Assembly (NCBI RefSeq): GCF_008831285.2 | Contig: NW_022204633.1 | Location: 1-12,246 of the forward strand | DNA length: 12,246 nucleotides | Origin: Nymphaea colorata | Taxonomy: Eukaryota; Streptophyta; Magnoliopsida; Nymphaeales; Nymphaeaceae | Reading direction: 5' to 3' | Shown: one piece after another, positions 1 through 7,305 of the stretch | How positions within the stretch are numbered: position 1 is the stretch's first letter | Layout: every line of letters starts with the position of its first letter | Position numbers and translations under genes: made by a program | Notes under the pieces: model-generated | Seen by the model: the letters and a program-made list of their open reading frames with translations, nothing else | Told to the model about the DNA's origin: nothing | The model's database searches: none

Positions 1-239
1 ATGAGTTAAGGATTTCCAATTAGTGCTTGCCAAGTGAACCATCTCCTTGGAGGAAAGAGTGGCGAACCCTGCATAAATTTCATAATGACTTATTTATATT
101 GAATGAATGACATCACTGGAAGCGCAAATTAATTTAAGGCCTTCATCAGTAAGATTTGGTCGATCTTAGTTATTAATGGTGTACATAGTGCGATCTTTCC
201 TTAGGTAAGCTGGTCTTTTATCTTTTAAATATAAGCCAT
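1..239 (-). CDS. LRR-1: small leucine-rich-repeat protein, 5' part only (runs off left edge)
   Basis: I do not recognise a named gene; it is the 5' end of one of the twelve LRR paralogues. The start ATG (complement 237-239) opens MAYIQKIKDQL, matching the N-termini of LRR-3, LRR-4 and LRR-11. Exon 1 is 55 nt. Introns lie at 165-184 (20 nt) and 69-89 (21 nt), both GT...AG and phase 1. Exon 2 is 75 nt and ends in S-I-Q-I, the L-x-L strand. Exon 3 is cut by the edge after the NWKSLTH segment, the same point as in LRR-3. TAA codons in the fifth position and near the end of exon 2 must be read as Gln. No signal peptide or membrane segment is visible. The remaining repeats and tail should lie just outside the window. 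Confidence 0.85.
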
Positions 240-621
240 CAATTAAAAATATTAATTTAATCAATATTCAATAAGTCCAAATCACATTATTAGCAGCTTC
301 CCTTTAACTTTCTCAATTTCAAGATAAATATCGAAATATAATTATTAGGGTTTAGGTAAAATCTCCTTAGGTTTTGATAATTCAGTTTCTGAATTTAGTC
401 TGAGTCTCATGAAATTATTCAGCCATAATAATCTAATGAAATTTCTATGCAATAAACGCTTAGTAAAAGCGTTTCCATTCCAACTAATTCTTTTATACTT
501 TTAACTGAAGGCAATAACCCTTAAATCAAGTATAAATGTATCAATGGAAATGATTATTTATGTTCTAATTGATTGATTATTGACTGAGATCATGTTATTC
601 TCGCCTTTACGTATCTTAACC
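240..621. other. AT-rich spacer between LRR-2 (3' side) and LRR-1 (5' side)
   Basis: This 382-nt stretch separates two minus-strand genes, so it should hold the LRR-2 3' end and the LRR-1 promoter. I see no LRR-like reading on either strand. The only distinct structure is the hairpin at 454-474, listed separately. Confidence 0.6.
454..474. repeat. Perfect 8-bp inverted repeat, 5-nt loop
   Basis: Arms AAACGCTT (454-461) and AAGCGTTT (467-474) are exact complements around the loop AGTAA. The hairpin sits about 150 nt past the LRR-2 stop in the direction of that gene's transcription and about 215 nt upstream of LRR-1. It could be a 3'-end signal or a protein-binding palindrome, or chance in AT-rich DNA; no second copy was seen in the other spacers. 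Confidence 0.5.
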
Positions 622-1354
622 TCATTACCCTTTGCACATACGCTCTCTCCTTGGAATGTAATTGTTTGGATGGTAATTTTTATAGTAAGATTGAGCCTTT
701 GGGAAATAGAAGTAGGTTTATTCTAAGTCTTGGAATTAGCTCAGCAGTAAACCGAATATTTTCTACGCTTTCAGATCATTTCCGCCTAATTTATTTCAAC
801 AAAACGCAAATTAAGATATGAAATCTTGGGCCAGTTTCCTCTGTTCAATAAAAGACTGCCTTTAAATGTCATTTAGACATATTCTATATTGGCCATTAGG
901 TACGCAAAGCTAAGGCTAGTAAGTGACTCCATCTCCCCTTTGAGAGATGAAGGACTCCTTCGTCTCCAATTTTATTTTTACCTAAGTAATTTTAGCAGCA
1001 CTTAAGAATAGCTTTTCTAAGCTTCCCATTTATGCCCTTGTCAGGTACTTGCATCCCATAGGTCCAATTTTATTTTCGCCTGCACATTATCTGATGGGTA
1101 CTAAGCAAAAGGGTCAAAAGTCCGCTCCACTGCCGATTAGGAAAAGAAAGTAGTCCAGCTGATGTAATCCTATTCTAAGCTGATTCAGATTTTTATACAA
1201 AGATTGAGTGTTATAAGTCGACAAGTGCTTCGGCTGTATACCTTAGGAAGATCATTGTCGCAGAGATAGTATCGAGCTATATAATCAATATGGGACATAA
1301 GTCAATTTGCTGCTCTTCTTCTACTGCAGTGGTTTCCTTCTAGTTCTCTTCCAT
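622..1354 (-). CDS. LRR-2: small LRR protein, seven-exon subtype (203 aa)
   Basis: Unnamed member of the LRR family. It starts MEENQKETT (ATG at complement 1352-1354), the most divergent and most acidic N-terminus in the array. Six introns, all phase 1: 1277-1296, 1180-1198 (19 nt), 1080-1101 (22 nt), 982-1001, 884-903 and 786-805. Exons 2-6 are each 78 nt, one 26-residue repeat apiece, including GCKYLTRAQM in exon 4 and NKIGDEGVLHLSKGRW in exon 5. Splicing gives 612 nt, an exact codon multiple ending in TGA (complement 622-624). A sixth intron is present only here and in LRR-6, and the two share the 3' half AATAAATTAG, which marks a subfamily. The tail (LLLSQF then a Tyr/Pro-rich end) lacks the usual K-[FY] box. 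In-frame TAA and TAG occur at conserved Gln sites. Transcribed divergently from LRR-3. Confidence 0.85.
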
Positions 1355-1446
1355 CTTGTTGAATCAAATTATCGATAAAAATATAATCAAAGAATTTAAT
1401 TTAATTGACATAATAACTCTTGCAAATAAATTGTAACCTTAGAGAG

Positions 1447-1463
1447 TGCATCTCACAGATGCA
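1447..1463. repeat. Short perfect inverted repeat
   Basis: TGCATCT and AGATGCA are exact complements around a 3-nt CAC loop. The hairpin sits about 95 nt upstream of the LRR-2 start. It may be a binding site or chance. Confidence 0.4.
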
Positions 1464-1604
1464 TGATGGAAATTTATTAATAGTAATATCTGTAGGAATA
1501 ATAAAGCCAATAGGATTTCGGTGATTCAATCAGAAACAGTCGACCAGCCTCGATATCCTTATTTTGTTTAATTAATATCTTTAGGTTAGTTTAAGATATT
1601 ATCA

Positions 1605-1787
1605 TCATTGGGTCAGTCCATTTCATCATTTTGAATAAGTAGTCCAACAGTAATCTCGCATGCCAATAAAAATGAATTTCAACAATGTTTAATAACAATC
1701 AAAAAGGGATATATTAGGACTAACTATGCGTAAAGTTACTTTCGTTGCCTTGAAATTAATGCTGTCTTGATAATCGAAAGATATGCC
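1605..1787 (+). repeat. Upstream duplicated block, copy 1 (pairs with 8959-9156 minus)
   Basis: This non-coding block aligns along its length, roughly three-quarters identical by eye, with the reverse complement of 8959-9156. The alignment includes a 25-nt exact core (1688-1712) built around AATCAAAAAGGGATAT. The other copy has about 13 extra bases. The core ends 196 nt upstream of the LRR-3 ATG; the second copy is in the same orientation 169 nt upstream of LRR-9. It is either a shared promoter region from segmental duplication or a constrained regulatory or non-coding RNA element. Confidence 0.8.
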
Positions 1788-1908
1788 AATATGTTAGTTA
1801 AGGAAAAAATCAAATATTATCGGTAAAATTGTAACAATCCATTCGGCTTATTTTCATTATTTTTTCCCATTCATTAAATTTATTTTCAATAATTTTTGCA
1901 GGTGAACC

Positions 1909-2645
1909 ATGGCACACCTTGAGCAAATCAAGAAGTAACTTTAAAGGGGATATATTCGAATCAGTAATTATTTATTAATAAAGACCGCAAGACTTTGTCT
2001 GAATAGGTTCTCAAGTTAGCCTGCTCCACAAGCGAATCCATAACACACATTCAAATTTGTAAAGATGTGAATATGAAGGGCAAACTAACCTATCTTCTAA
2101 AGATATAGCTTATATCTCCACAAGGAACTGGAAATCTCTTACGCATATCAGCCTTTGTAATTTTATTGGCATGCAAGATGGCAGTAATATGGGAGCTAAG
2201 GGATGCAAATATCTCACACAAGCATCGATGGAGCACCTGAAATCTTTATCTTTGAGTTTTATTCCTATAATACAGCAAATACAAATATTGGAAGTGCAGG
2301 CGCCTTTCACCTGTCTAAAGGCACTTGGAAGAGCCTCTAATTAATCTAAACAAGTAAATATTAAAATATTAAGATCAGTTGAAAGTGAGATAAGATGGAG
2401 TGGGACGGCTTATCAGGGGAAATTGGCCAACCTTGGGTAGTTTTATGATTGGGTAAGACATTTGTTCACTCGGAAGGGATAGTTTAGATGTGATTCAAAT
2501 GCGAGAATTGCTTTTGAGCGAATTCGGTCGACTAAACAATTGCATCATCTACTATCAAGAAACATAGTAGAATGAGAAGTAAATCATGGGAGTGTTCAAG
2601 GACAAGTTTAAAGTTATGTGCAAAATGGATGATTTGTATGATTGA
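1909..2645 (+). CDS. LRR-3: small LRR protein, complete (211 aa)
   Basis: Unnamed LRR-family member, no signal peptide. ATG at 1909 opens MAHLEQIKKQLQ, with TAA read as Gln at two points. Five phase-1 introns: 1964-1983, 2059-2078, 2157-2177 (21 nt), 2256-2275 and 2354-2373. Exon lengths are 55, 75, 78, 78, 78 and 272 nt; spliced length is 636 nt, ending in TGA (2643-2645). Repeats in order: exon 2 with the LSEQ motif (res. ~19-43), exon 3 with TNLSSKDIAYISTRNW (~44-69), exon 4 with NMGAKGCKYLTQASM (~70-95), exon 5 with TNIGSAGAFHLSKGTW (~96-121), then a fifth repeat with DGVGRLIRGNW and a C-terminal tail ending FKDKFK...DLYD. Unspliced, the reading breaks after SLSLS. The upstream region is homologous to that of LRR-9. 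Confidence 0.9.
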
Positions 2646-3260
2646 TAGGAATGCATAAACAACTGGAAAATCCAGCCTAATTAAAGCTATCTTTGAGGAA
2701 AGAACCATTTTAATAGTATGCTTTATTGTGTGAGTTCAAAATGGGATAAGCAGAATTGAATGGCTAGCAGTTTCAATATCAACTATAAGTAAGACAAGCG
2801 ATTGATTTGATATTGAGCTAATTAAATCAAATAAACAAGCTTTTTATCTTCACCTAAGATAGTTAGGAAGACTAAAAGTTTATCGCTGGGATATTTCGAA
2901 CGAAATTCCCGCAGTTGCATATAAATCACCTACTATCAATTATACAAAGACAATATTATTATGTCGTATGATTGACTATGGATAATCACAGTAATTTTAT
3001 CAAGCTTAATAGCTTAAATTTTGAGCTGCATTCATTTTTGGTCGACTCTGTAATACATTGCAAAACATATCTTCTTATGATTACCATATGCTTGAAAAGA
3101 CAGATCGAATATATTAACTTTTAGATCTAAAAGCCAAATGCTTAAACAATAATTAAAAGAAAAAACAAACATAAAAGCTTAGATTGATTGCTGTTCTTTT
3201 GAATTCTTGAAATTGATTATTAATTATTTGGTTTTATTCATAACTTTTATCTTGTGGTAA
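2646..3260. other. Longest spacer, with a possible decayed LRR relic near its 5' end
   Basis: This is the largest gap in the array (615 nt), between LRR-3 and LRR-4. Near 2658-2775 two fragments recall family motifs: a TGG-AAA stretch around 2663, and around 2737-2775 a reading K-M-G-Q-A that after a one-base shift continues as E-W-L, like the KMGQAGVGWL repeat of exon 6. No intact repeat can be read. The rest holds nothing I can identify. The last ~100 nt, with ATTGATTATTAATTATT, is probably the LRR-4 promoter. Confidence 0.35.
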
Positions 3261-3981
3261 ATGGCAAACATTCAATCAATTAAGCAGCAGCTCAAAATTA
3301 GAAGAATTTTTCTTGGAAATGCTGCAATAGATCGCACTTAGCTCTCAGAATAGGATATTAAATACCTTTGCCGCTCCGGTTAGGTACTTTATAGCATCAA
3401 TATCGGTACATATGTGATCATACAGTGAACACCAATCTATCTTCCAAGCTTATCATTCACATCTTAGGCACGAACTGGAAAAACCTGGCTATTCTAAACC
3501 TCAGTAAACTTTTTTATATGATAGAGTGGAACCTAATCGAAGCGAACGGATGCAAATTACTCACAAAGGTATCAGTGCAAGGCCTAGAATCACTAAGTCT
3601 GAGTAAAAGGTTATTTATCTAGGCTATAATGATATTGGAAACGAGGCTTTTCTTCACCTTTCGAAAGGACAGTGGAAACGTCTTGATGTAATCGATTTTT
3701 GTACATTGAACCGTTATGCAGAGTCCACTTTGATTGGATAGGCTGGTGTGGGATGGCTGATAAGAGGAAATTGGAAAAAGCTCCATCGAATACAAATTGG
3801 CTAGCTGAATCCAAAGATCCACCATTTCTCATTTGATAGATTACTGAATTTGGTCGAATGCGAGTTTTAGAAGATTAGCCAAATCATAATTTTCTAATCG
3901 AACGAAAACAAAAGGACAAGAAAAACAATAAATGCTTTTAGGGGAAAGTTTATCAAGGCGTTGGATTACCTTGCTTATTGA
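3261..3981 (+). CDS. LRR-4: small LRR protein with an in-frame relic of intron 1 (212 aa)
   Basis: Unnamed LRR-family member starting MANIQSIKQQL. Four phase-1 introns: 3406-3425, 3504-3524 (21 nt), 3603-3622 and 3701-3721 (21 nt). Exons 3-5 are 78 nt each; spliced length is 639 nt, ending in TGA at 3979-3981. Intron 1 is missing as a spliceable unit. Its place is held by 15 in-frame nucleotides (3316-3330) that end in TAG but have no GT donor. The following LSEQ repeat is intact with TAG as Gln. Repeat 4 reads NLIEANGCKLLTK (LIEAN replaces the usual LIGAK), repeat 5 NDIGNEAFLHLSKGQW, repeat 6 IGQAGVGWLIRGNW with Gln from TAG. The tail ends NAFRGKFIKALDYLAY, which defines the C-terminal box. 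Same strand as LRR-3, 5 and 6. Confidence 0.88.
3316..3330 (+). other. Probable exonised intron-1 relic in LRR-4
   Basis: Exon 2 is 75 nt in every other gene except LRR-2 (and LRR-9, fused), which fixes the acceptor at 3330 (CAATAG). Placing the donor to give a 55-nt exon 1, as in LRR-1 and LRR-3, leaves a 15-nt segment starting GA instead of GT. No GT dinucleotide lies anywhere nearby. Its length is a multiple of three with no TGA, so it is read as five extra residues. The exact 5' edge is uncertain (15, 18 or 21 nt all keep frame). Confidence 0.6.
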
Positions 3982-4333
3982 TTCATTCAACCAATTAAAA
4001 TTCTATCATCTAATAAAAGCAATAGCTGATCTTAAAATATTTTAAGCCAAGCTAGCTTCCTTTTGTTAGCTAAGAAACACCAGTTTATCGCAATTTCGTA
4101 CCGGTTAAGTTCTTCAAATATTGCAGATATACAATAAGACTAGCTATCTCGATTATCATTTCGATAGGTGCAGAGCTTTGATAATTTATCTATTGTAATA
4201 TAAATTCATTCAAGAATCATTAATGGGTATTAAAACATCATCAATATTGATGTTTGTGATTTTTAATATTCGTTCCACAATCAGCAATGCTTTTTAATAT
4301 ATTAGTATGGATTGAATGGTAAATAATTAATAG
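3982..4333. other. AT-rich spacer between LRR-4 and LRR-5
   Basis: A 352-nt stretch between two plus-strand genes. No LRR-like reading was seen. It contains a perfect 14-bp palindrome at 4239-4252, about 80 nt before the LRR-5 ATG. The last 100 nt is probably the LRR-5 promoter. Confidence 0.55.
4239..4252. repeat. 14-bp perfect palindrome upstream of LRR-5
   Basis: CATCAATATTGATG is its own reverse complement. It lies 81 nt upstream of the LRR-5 start. It may be a dimeric protein-binding site; no second copy was noticed. Confidence 0.4.
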
Positions 4334-5055
4334 ATGATAAATCAAAAGTCGATTCAAGCCCAAATCTTATAAAGAAGAGATAAGATTCATTTATGTAATT
4401 GCGTCATGATGAAGAAAATAGTCCGATTTCCGAAGATGATATCCAATTCCTCTGCAAAAAAAACTTATGCGTCAAATCAATCCTGATAGGTAGGCCTCAA
4501 TATATAAAGATACGAGCTTTCTAAAGTCGGATATGCTTCGTCACTTTTCAAATACGAAATGGCAGCTTCTAACTCATCTATGCCTCTGTATTTTTTTTTC
4601 TGATTGAGGTAACAATTTGATTGGAGGGAAAGGATGCAAATATCTCACGAAGGCATCTATGGACGATTTAGTCAGCTTAAATTTAAGTATCTTGATTCTT
4701 ATGAAGGGTAAAACGATTTTGGAAGGGAGGGTCTGTTGCATTTGTCAAAAGGAAACTGGAAAAGTCTTGAAAAATTTTACGCATGTAGATCGCGAATAAT
4801 ATAGATGACATTTATTTGAAGGAGGATGACATGAGATGGATAACCAAAGGAAATTGGCGTAACCTACAATAAATTGGGTTTGGGTAATATGGAAACAAAG
4901 AATATATACTGTTGGATAAGCAATTCTTCAGTTTGATCTTGGGCGATTTTGGAGAAATGAATCTTTTGCGTATTTCTTGCGTGAAAGGATCCTCGTTTGA
5001 AAGAGTCACGAACGCTTTCCAAGAAAAATTTATAAAGGCATACGTTGACTTTTGA
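4334..5055 (+). CDS. LRR-5: small LRR protein, complete (206 aa)
   Basis: Unnamed LRR-family member. The ATG at 4334 (MINQKSIQAQI) is chosen because it best matches paralogue N-terminal length; an in-frame ATG at 4316 would add six residues. Five phase-1 introns: 4395-4414, 4490-4509, 4588-4608 (21 nt, with nine T in a row), 4687-4706 and 4785-4804. Exons are 61, 75, 78, 78, 78 and 251 nt. Splicing gives 621 nt ending in TGA (5053-5055). Repeats: ISEDDIQFLC (exon 2), SDMLRHFSNTKW (exon 3), NLIGGKGCKYLTKASM (exon 4), NDFGREGLLHLSKGNW (exon 5, preceded by TAA as Gln), then MRWITKGNW and a tail ending NAFQEKFIKAYVDF, close to LRR-4. Its third intron is one of two 21-nt introns that carry an in-frame TGA. 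Confidence 0.9.
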
Positions 5056-5360
5056 TTAAGAAAAATATTTAATTATTATTATTATTCAAACAATCAGCAA
5101 TTTATGATCATAATATGGAGTTCCTTCTTTATATCCACTATATTTATGTCATTAATGGCAAAATATATCGATAAATATGATAAATAAGATAGTAAACTAA
5201 AACAAGAATCCAAAGGAGTTCTTATGGTTACATTTTTAGCGCTAGCTCTCAAATAAATTTATCTACTTACTTTAGATCGGTCCTATTGTCCACATGGAAT
5301 TATAAATTAAGATTTTTCTGTCCACTAGCTTATTGCATTTTATATTAACTTAGCATTATA
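5056..5360. other. AT-rich spacer between LRR-5 and LRR-6
   Basis: A 305-nt spacer between two plus-strand genes, with an ATT-rich run near its 5' end. No LRR-like reading, RNA gene or repeat was recognised. It should carry the LRR-6 promoter. Confidence 0.5.
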
Positions 5361-6086
5361 ATGAAGAAGCTACGAACGACATAATTTAACTAAAGCGAGA
5401 TTTTTAACTACAGTAATACATCCATTATATAGCTTTCAAACAGATCTCCGATGACGACATCAAATTAATTTGCATGAATGCCTACATCATAAAGAAACTA
5501 AGTTTTTGTAATTATCCGATAAGAAGATGCAAGCAGTATCAACTAAAAAGCAATTAAAACTCTTTTAAAAGAAAGGTGGCTCAGTCTTCTATGTTTAAAC
5601 CTTTGTATTAGCAAAACTACTATGGCTAAGTGTTAATTAGGAGGAAAAGGCTGCAAATACCTTGTTAGAGCATAGATGTAGCGTTTATGTTAATTTAACC
5701 TGGGTATTTTGCTCGTAAAAAAGCTGAAAACAATATCTGCAACGAAGGAGTGATGCATCTTTCAAAAGGAAGATGGAGGGATATCAAGTTATTGAATCTA
5801 TGTAATTAATACAAAAATACAGGCTCTACCAAGATAGGATAAGGGAGTTTACGATATCTAATAAGAGGATATTGGGCGGAGATAAACCAAATCTACATTC
5901 GTAAAATTGAATAAATTAGACGGAAATCGATTAATAATATAACAACTTATTAGACTGGTTTTGTGCTCTTTCAAAAACCTAAAGAGATTCATACTTGCTG
6001 AGCAAATCGACATACAAGACGAAGGCACTTCTCTAAAATCAAAGTTTGTGGGTGTTCAATTGCTACATTACACGAAAATCGACTGA
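5361..6086 (+). CDS. LRR-6: small LRR protein, intron-6 subtype, with unspliceable intron 3 (208 aa)
   Basis: Unnamed LRR-family member starting MKKLRTTQF. Phase-1 introns: 5413-5432, 5508-5526 (19 nt), 5704-5723, 5802-5822 (21 nt) and 5901-5919 (19 nt, the sixth intron shared only with LRR-2). Exons are 75 nt (exon 2) and 78 nt (exons 3 to 6, if the relic is set aside). Position three holds a 21-nt segment (5605-5625) with a GTA donor but GG in place of the AG acceptor. It stays in frame and is probably translated. Motifs: ISDDDIKLIC, GGKGCKYLVRAQM, NNICNEGVMHLSKGRW and YLIRGYW. Splicing, keeping the relic, gives 627 nt ending in TGA (6084-6086). The tail contains KSKFVGVQLL but no clear C-terminal box. 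Convergent with LRR-7, only 161 nt between stops. Confidence 0.82.
5605..5625 (+). other. 21-nt intron-3 relic with lost acceptor (LRR-6)
   Basis: It lies between two exact 78-nt exons (5527-5604 and 5626-5703), just where intron 3 sits in all the paralogues. It begins GTATTAG but ends TATGG instead of AG. The next AG (at 5629-5630) would give a 26-nt intron and put the reading out of frame. Retained, it adds seven residues and no TGA. Confidence 0.7.
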
Positions 6087-6247
6087 TATGTATGCCAATT
6101 ACACCAATATATCAACCGTGATCAGCTATAAATAATCTCTAGATTGCTTGGCTAGCTTCGCAAGTAAATGAGCGATACAAAATCAATCGGAATCCCATTC
6201 AGAATATATAAAACTGATCTTTTTAATGAGAATAATCGTATGATTGA

Positions 6248-6986
6248 TCAATCGCTCCAGAATCCTTTATTTGCCATTTTTTGCATAAACGTTTTGCTTA
6301 GCCATTTTCTATCTAACTACTTATACTAGAATCTTATGTAAAAGTCATTAACTTTCATAAATTAGCACAGAAGCAAAGCAGAGAATTGCCTCATCTATAA
6401 ATTGTACTTACGCTATTAAGCCGTTTTATGGTCTTACCCAATCCTAATCAGTTATAATCTTTTCCAATTTCCTTTGACGAGCCATGCCACTCCAGCCTCT
6501 CCCATTTTATTAAAGCCTAAGTTTGCATAATATTTTACCAACACCCATTTTTTGAAGGTTTTTCCATTGATCTTTCGATAGATGGAGGGTTCCCTCATTT
6601 CCAATGCTGTTATATCCTTGATAAAAGTGAGCATACGCACGTCCAAGATCTATAATTTGTCCATTTTAGCCCTGGTAAGGTATTTGCATCCTTGTGCACC
6701 TATTGAGTTTTGACCTATCATATACAAAGTATTACGAAGGTGTAGACGCTTTAGTCGTCCCCAATTAGTATTGGAAAAGTAAACCATCTTCTTCGATGTA
6801 AGCTAGCATTGAGCTGCATATTTAAATAAGTACCAGCCTCAAGGCACCTAATGTGTTAGCTTGAGGCACATAAAAAATCGATATCTTATGCGGAAGTGTT
6901 TTTATCATCTTTATAGAAGATACCTTACTTAGGCATATTGCACGGCCAGTTGAGAGCTGGCTCTTTATTTCATCAATCCGTGTCAT
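6248..6986 (-). CDS. LRR-7: small LRR protein, complete (211 aa)
   Basis: Unnamed LRR-family member. ATG at complement 6984-6986 opens MTRIDEIKSQL. Five phase-1 introns: 6909-6928, 6814-6833, 6715-6735 (21 nt), 6617-6636 and 6517-6538 (22 nt). Exons are 58, 75, 78, 78, 78 and 269 nt; the spliced 636 nt ends in TGA (complement 6248-6250). Repeats: SAQDIDFLCASS (exon 2), SKKMVYFSNTNW (exon 3), NSIGAQGCKYLTRAKM (exon 4), NSIGNEGTLHLSKDQW (exon 5), then KMGEAGVAWLVKGNW. The Glu codon GAG in KMGEAG sits where paralogues carry TAA or TAG, supporting the Gln reading. The tail contains KYNLQM...LLLCQF as in LRR-12 and ends in a variant box (KTFMQKM). Divergent from LRR-8, convergent with LRR-6. Confidence 0.9.
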
Positions 6987-7305
6987 ACCACCAATATTAT
7001 TCTAATAATTATTAATAATTAATGACTAAAAATATTGCAGCTGAAGTGCCAAGCATTAAAAATTATTTATCCTACAGGCATTCTAAGATATAATCTCATT
7101 TCCAATCCTATCTATAAGGCTAATAATACCTTACATGGTATATATGGAAGACATGATTTTGGTAGGAAAACCATTCCCTTTATACTTTGGATGAATCCTT
7201 TTAGAGATAAAAGTCTGGGTGTGAATTCATAAGTTATAAATAAAAATAAGCATCAATGCTTTAACGTGTTGATTCATTATTTATTTAATTAAATAGAAAA
7301 AACTA
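6987..7305. promoter_or_regulatory. Divergent spacer between LRR-7 and LRR-8, with an unexplained open stretch
   Basis: This 319-nt spacer should hold both promoters. It is less AT-dense than other spacers and stays open on the plus strand from 7026 even under the standard code to 7232, with text such as NNTLHGIYGRHDFG. With TAA as Gln the frame continues across the LRR-8 start into the frame that joins exon 2 of LRR-8. It may be a former coding segment, an N-terminal extension of LRR-8, or chance. Confidence 0.4.

Larger units (their letters stand above)
1355..1908. promoter_or_regulatory. Divergent spacer between LRR-2 and LRR-3
   Basis: This 554-nt AT-rich region must contain the 5' control sequences of both LRR-2 and LRR-3. 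It carries the block shared with the LRR-9 upstream region (1605-1787) and a small hairpin (1447-1463). No LRR-like reading was found. Core promoter elements cannot be assigned; a T-rich tract lies just upstream of the LRR-3 ATG. Confidence 0.55.

Noticed and set aside
2110-2310. Minus-strand 66-codon open frame
   Set aside because: It is antisense to LRR-3 exons 3-5.
3301-3330. A normal GT-AG first intron in LRR-4
   Set aside because: No GT occurs in the interval between the exon 1 motif and the acceptor-like CAATAG.
3611-3832. Two overlapping minus-strand open frames of about 70 codons
   Set aside because: They are antisense shadows of LRR-4 exons 5 and 6; the plus-strand reading carries the LRR motifs and fits the exon sizes.
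4812-5009. Minus-strand 65-codon open frame
   Set aside because: It is antisense to the LRR-5 terminal exon, which continues to a TGA with the family C-terminal box.
6236-6260. TGATCAATCA-like palindromic sequence at the 3' ends of LRR-7, LRR-8 and LRR-10 as a shared 3' signal
   Set aside because: It partly overlaps stop codons, is short and AT-rich, and is absent from the other genes; chance is likely.
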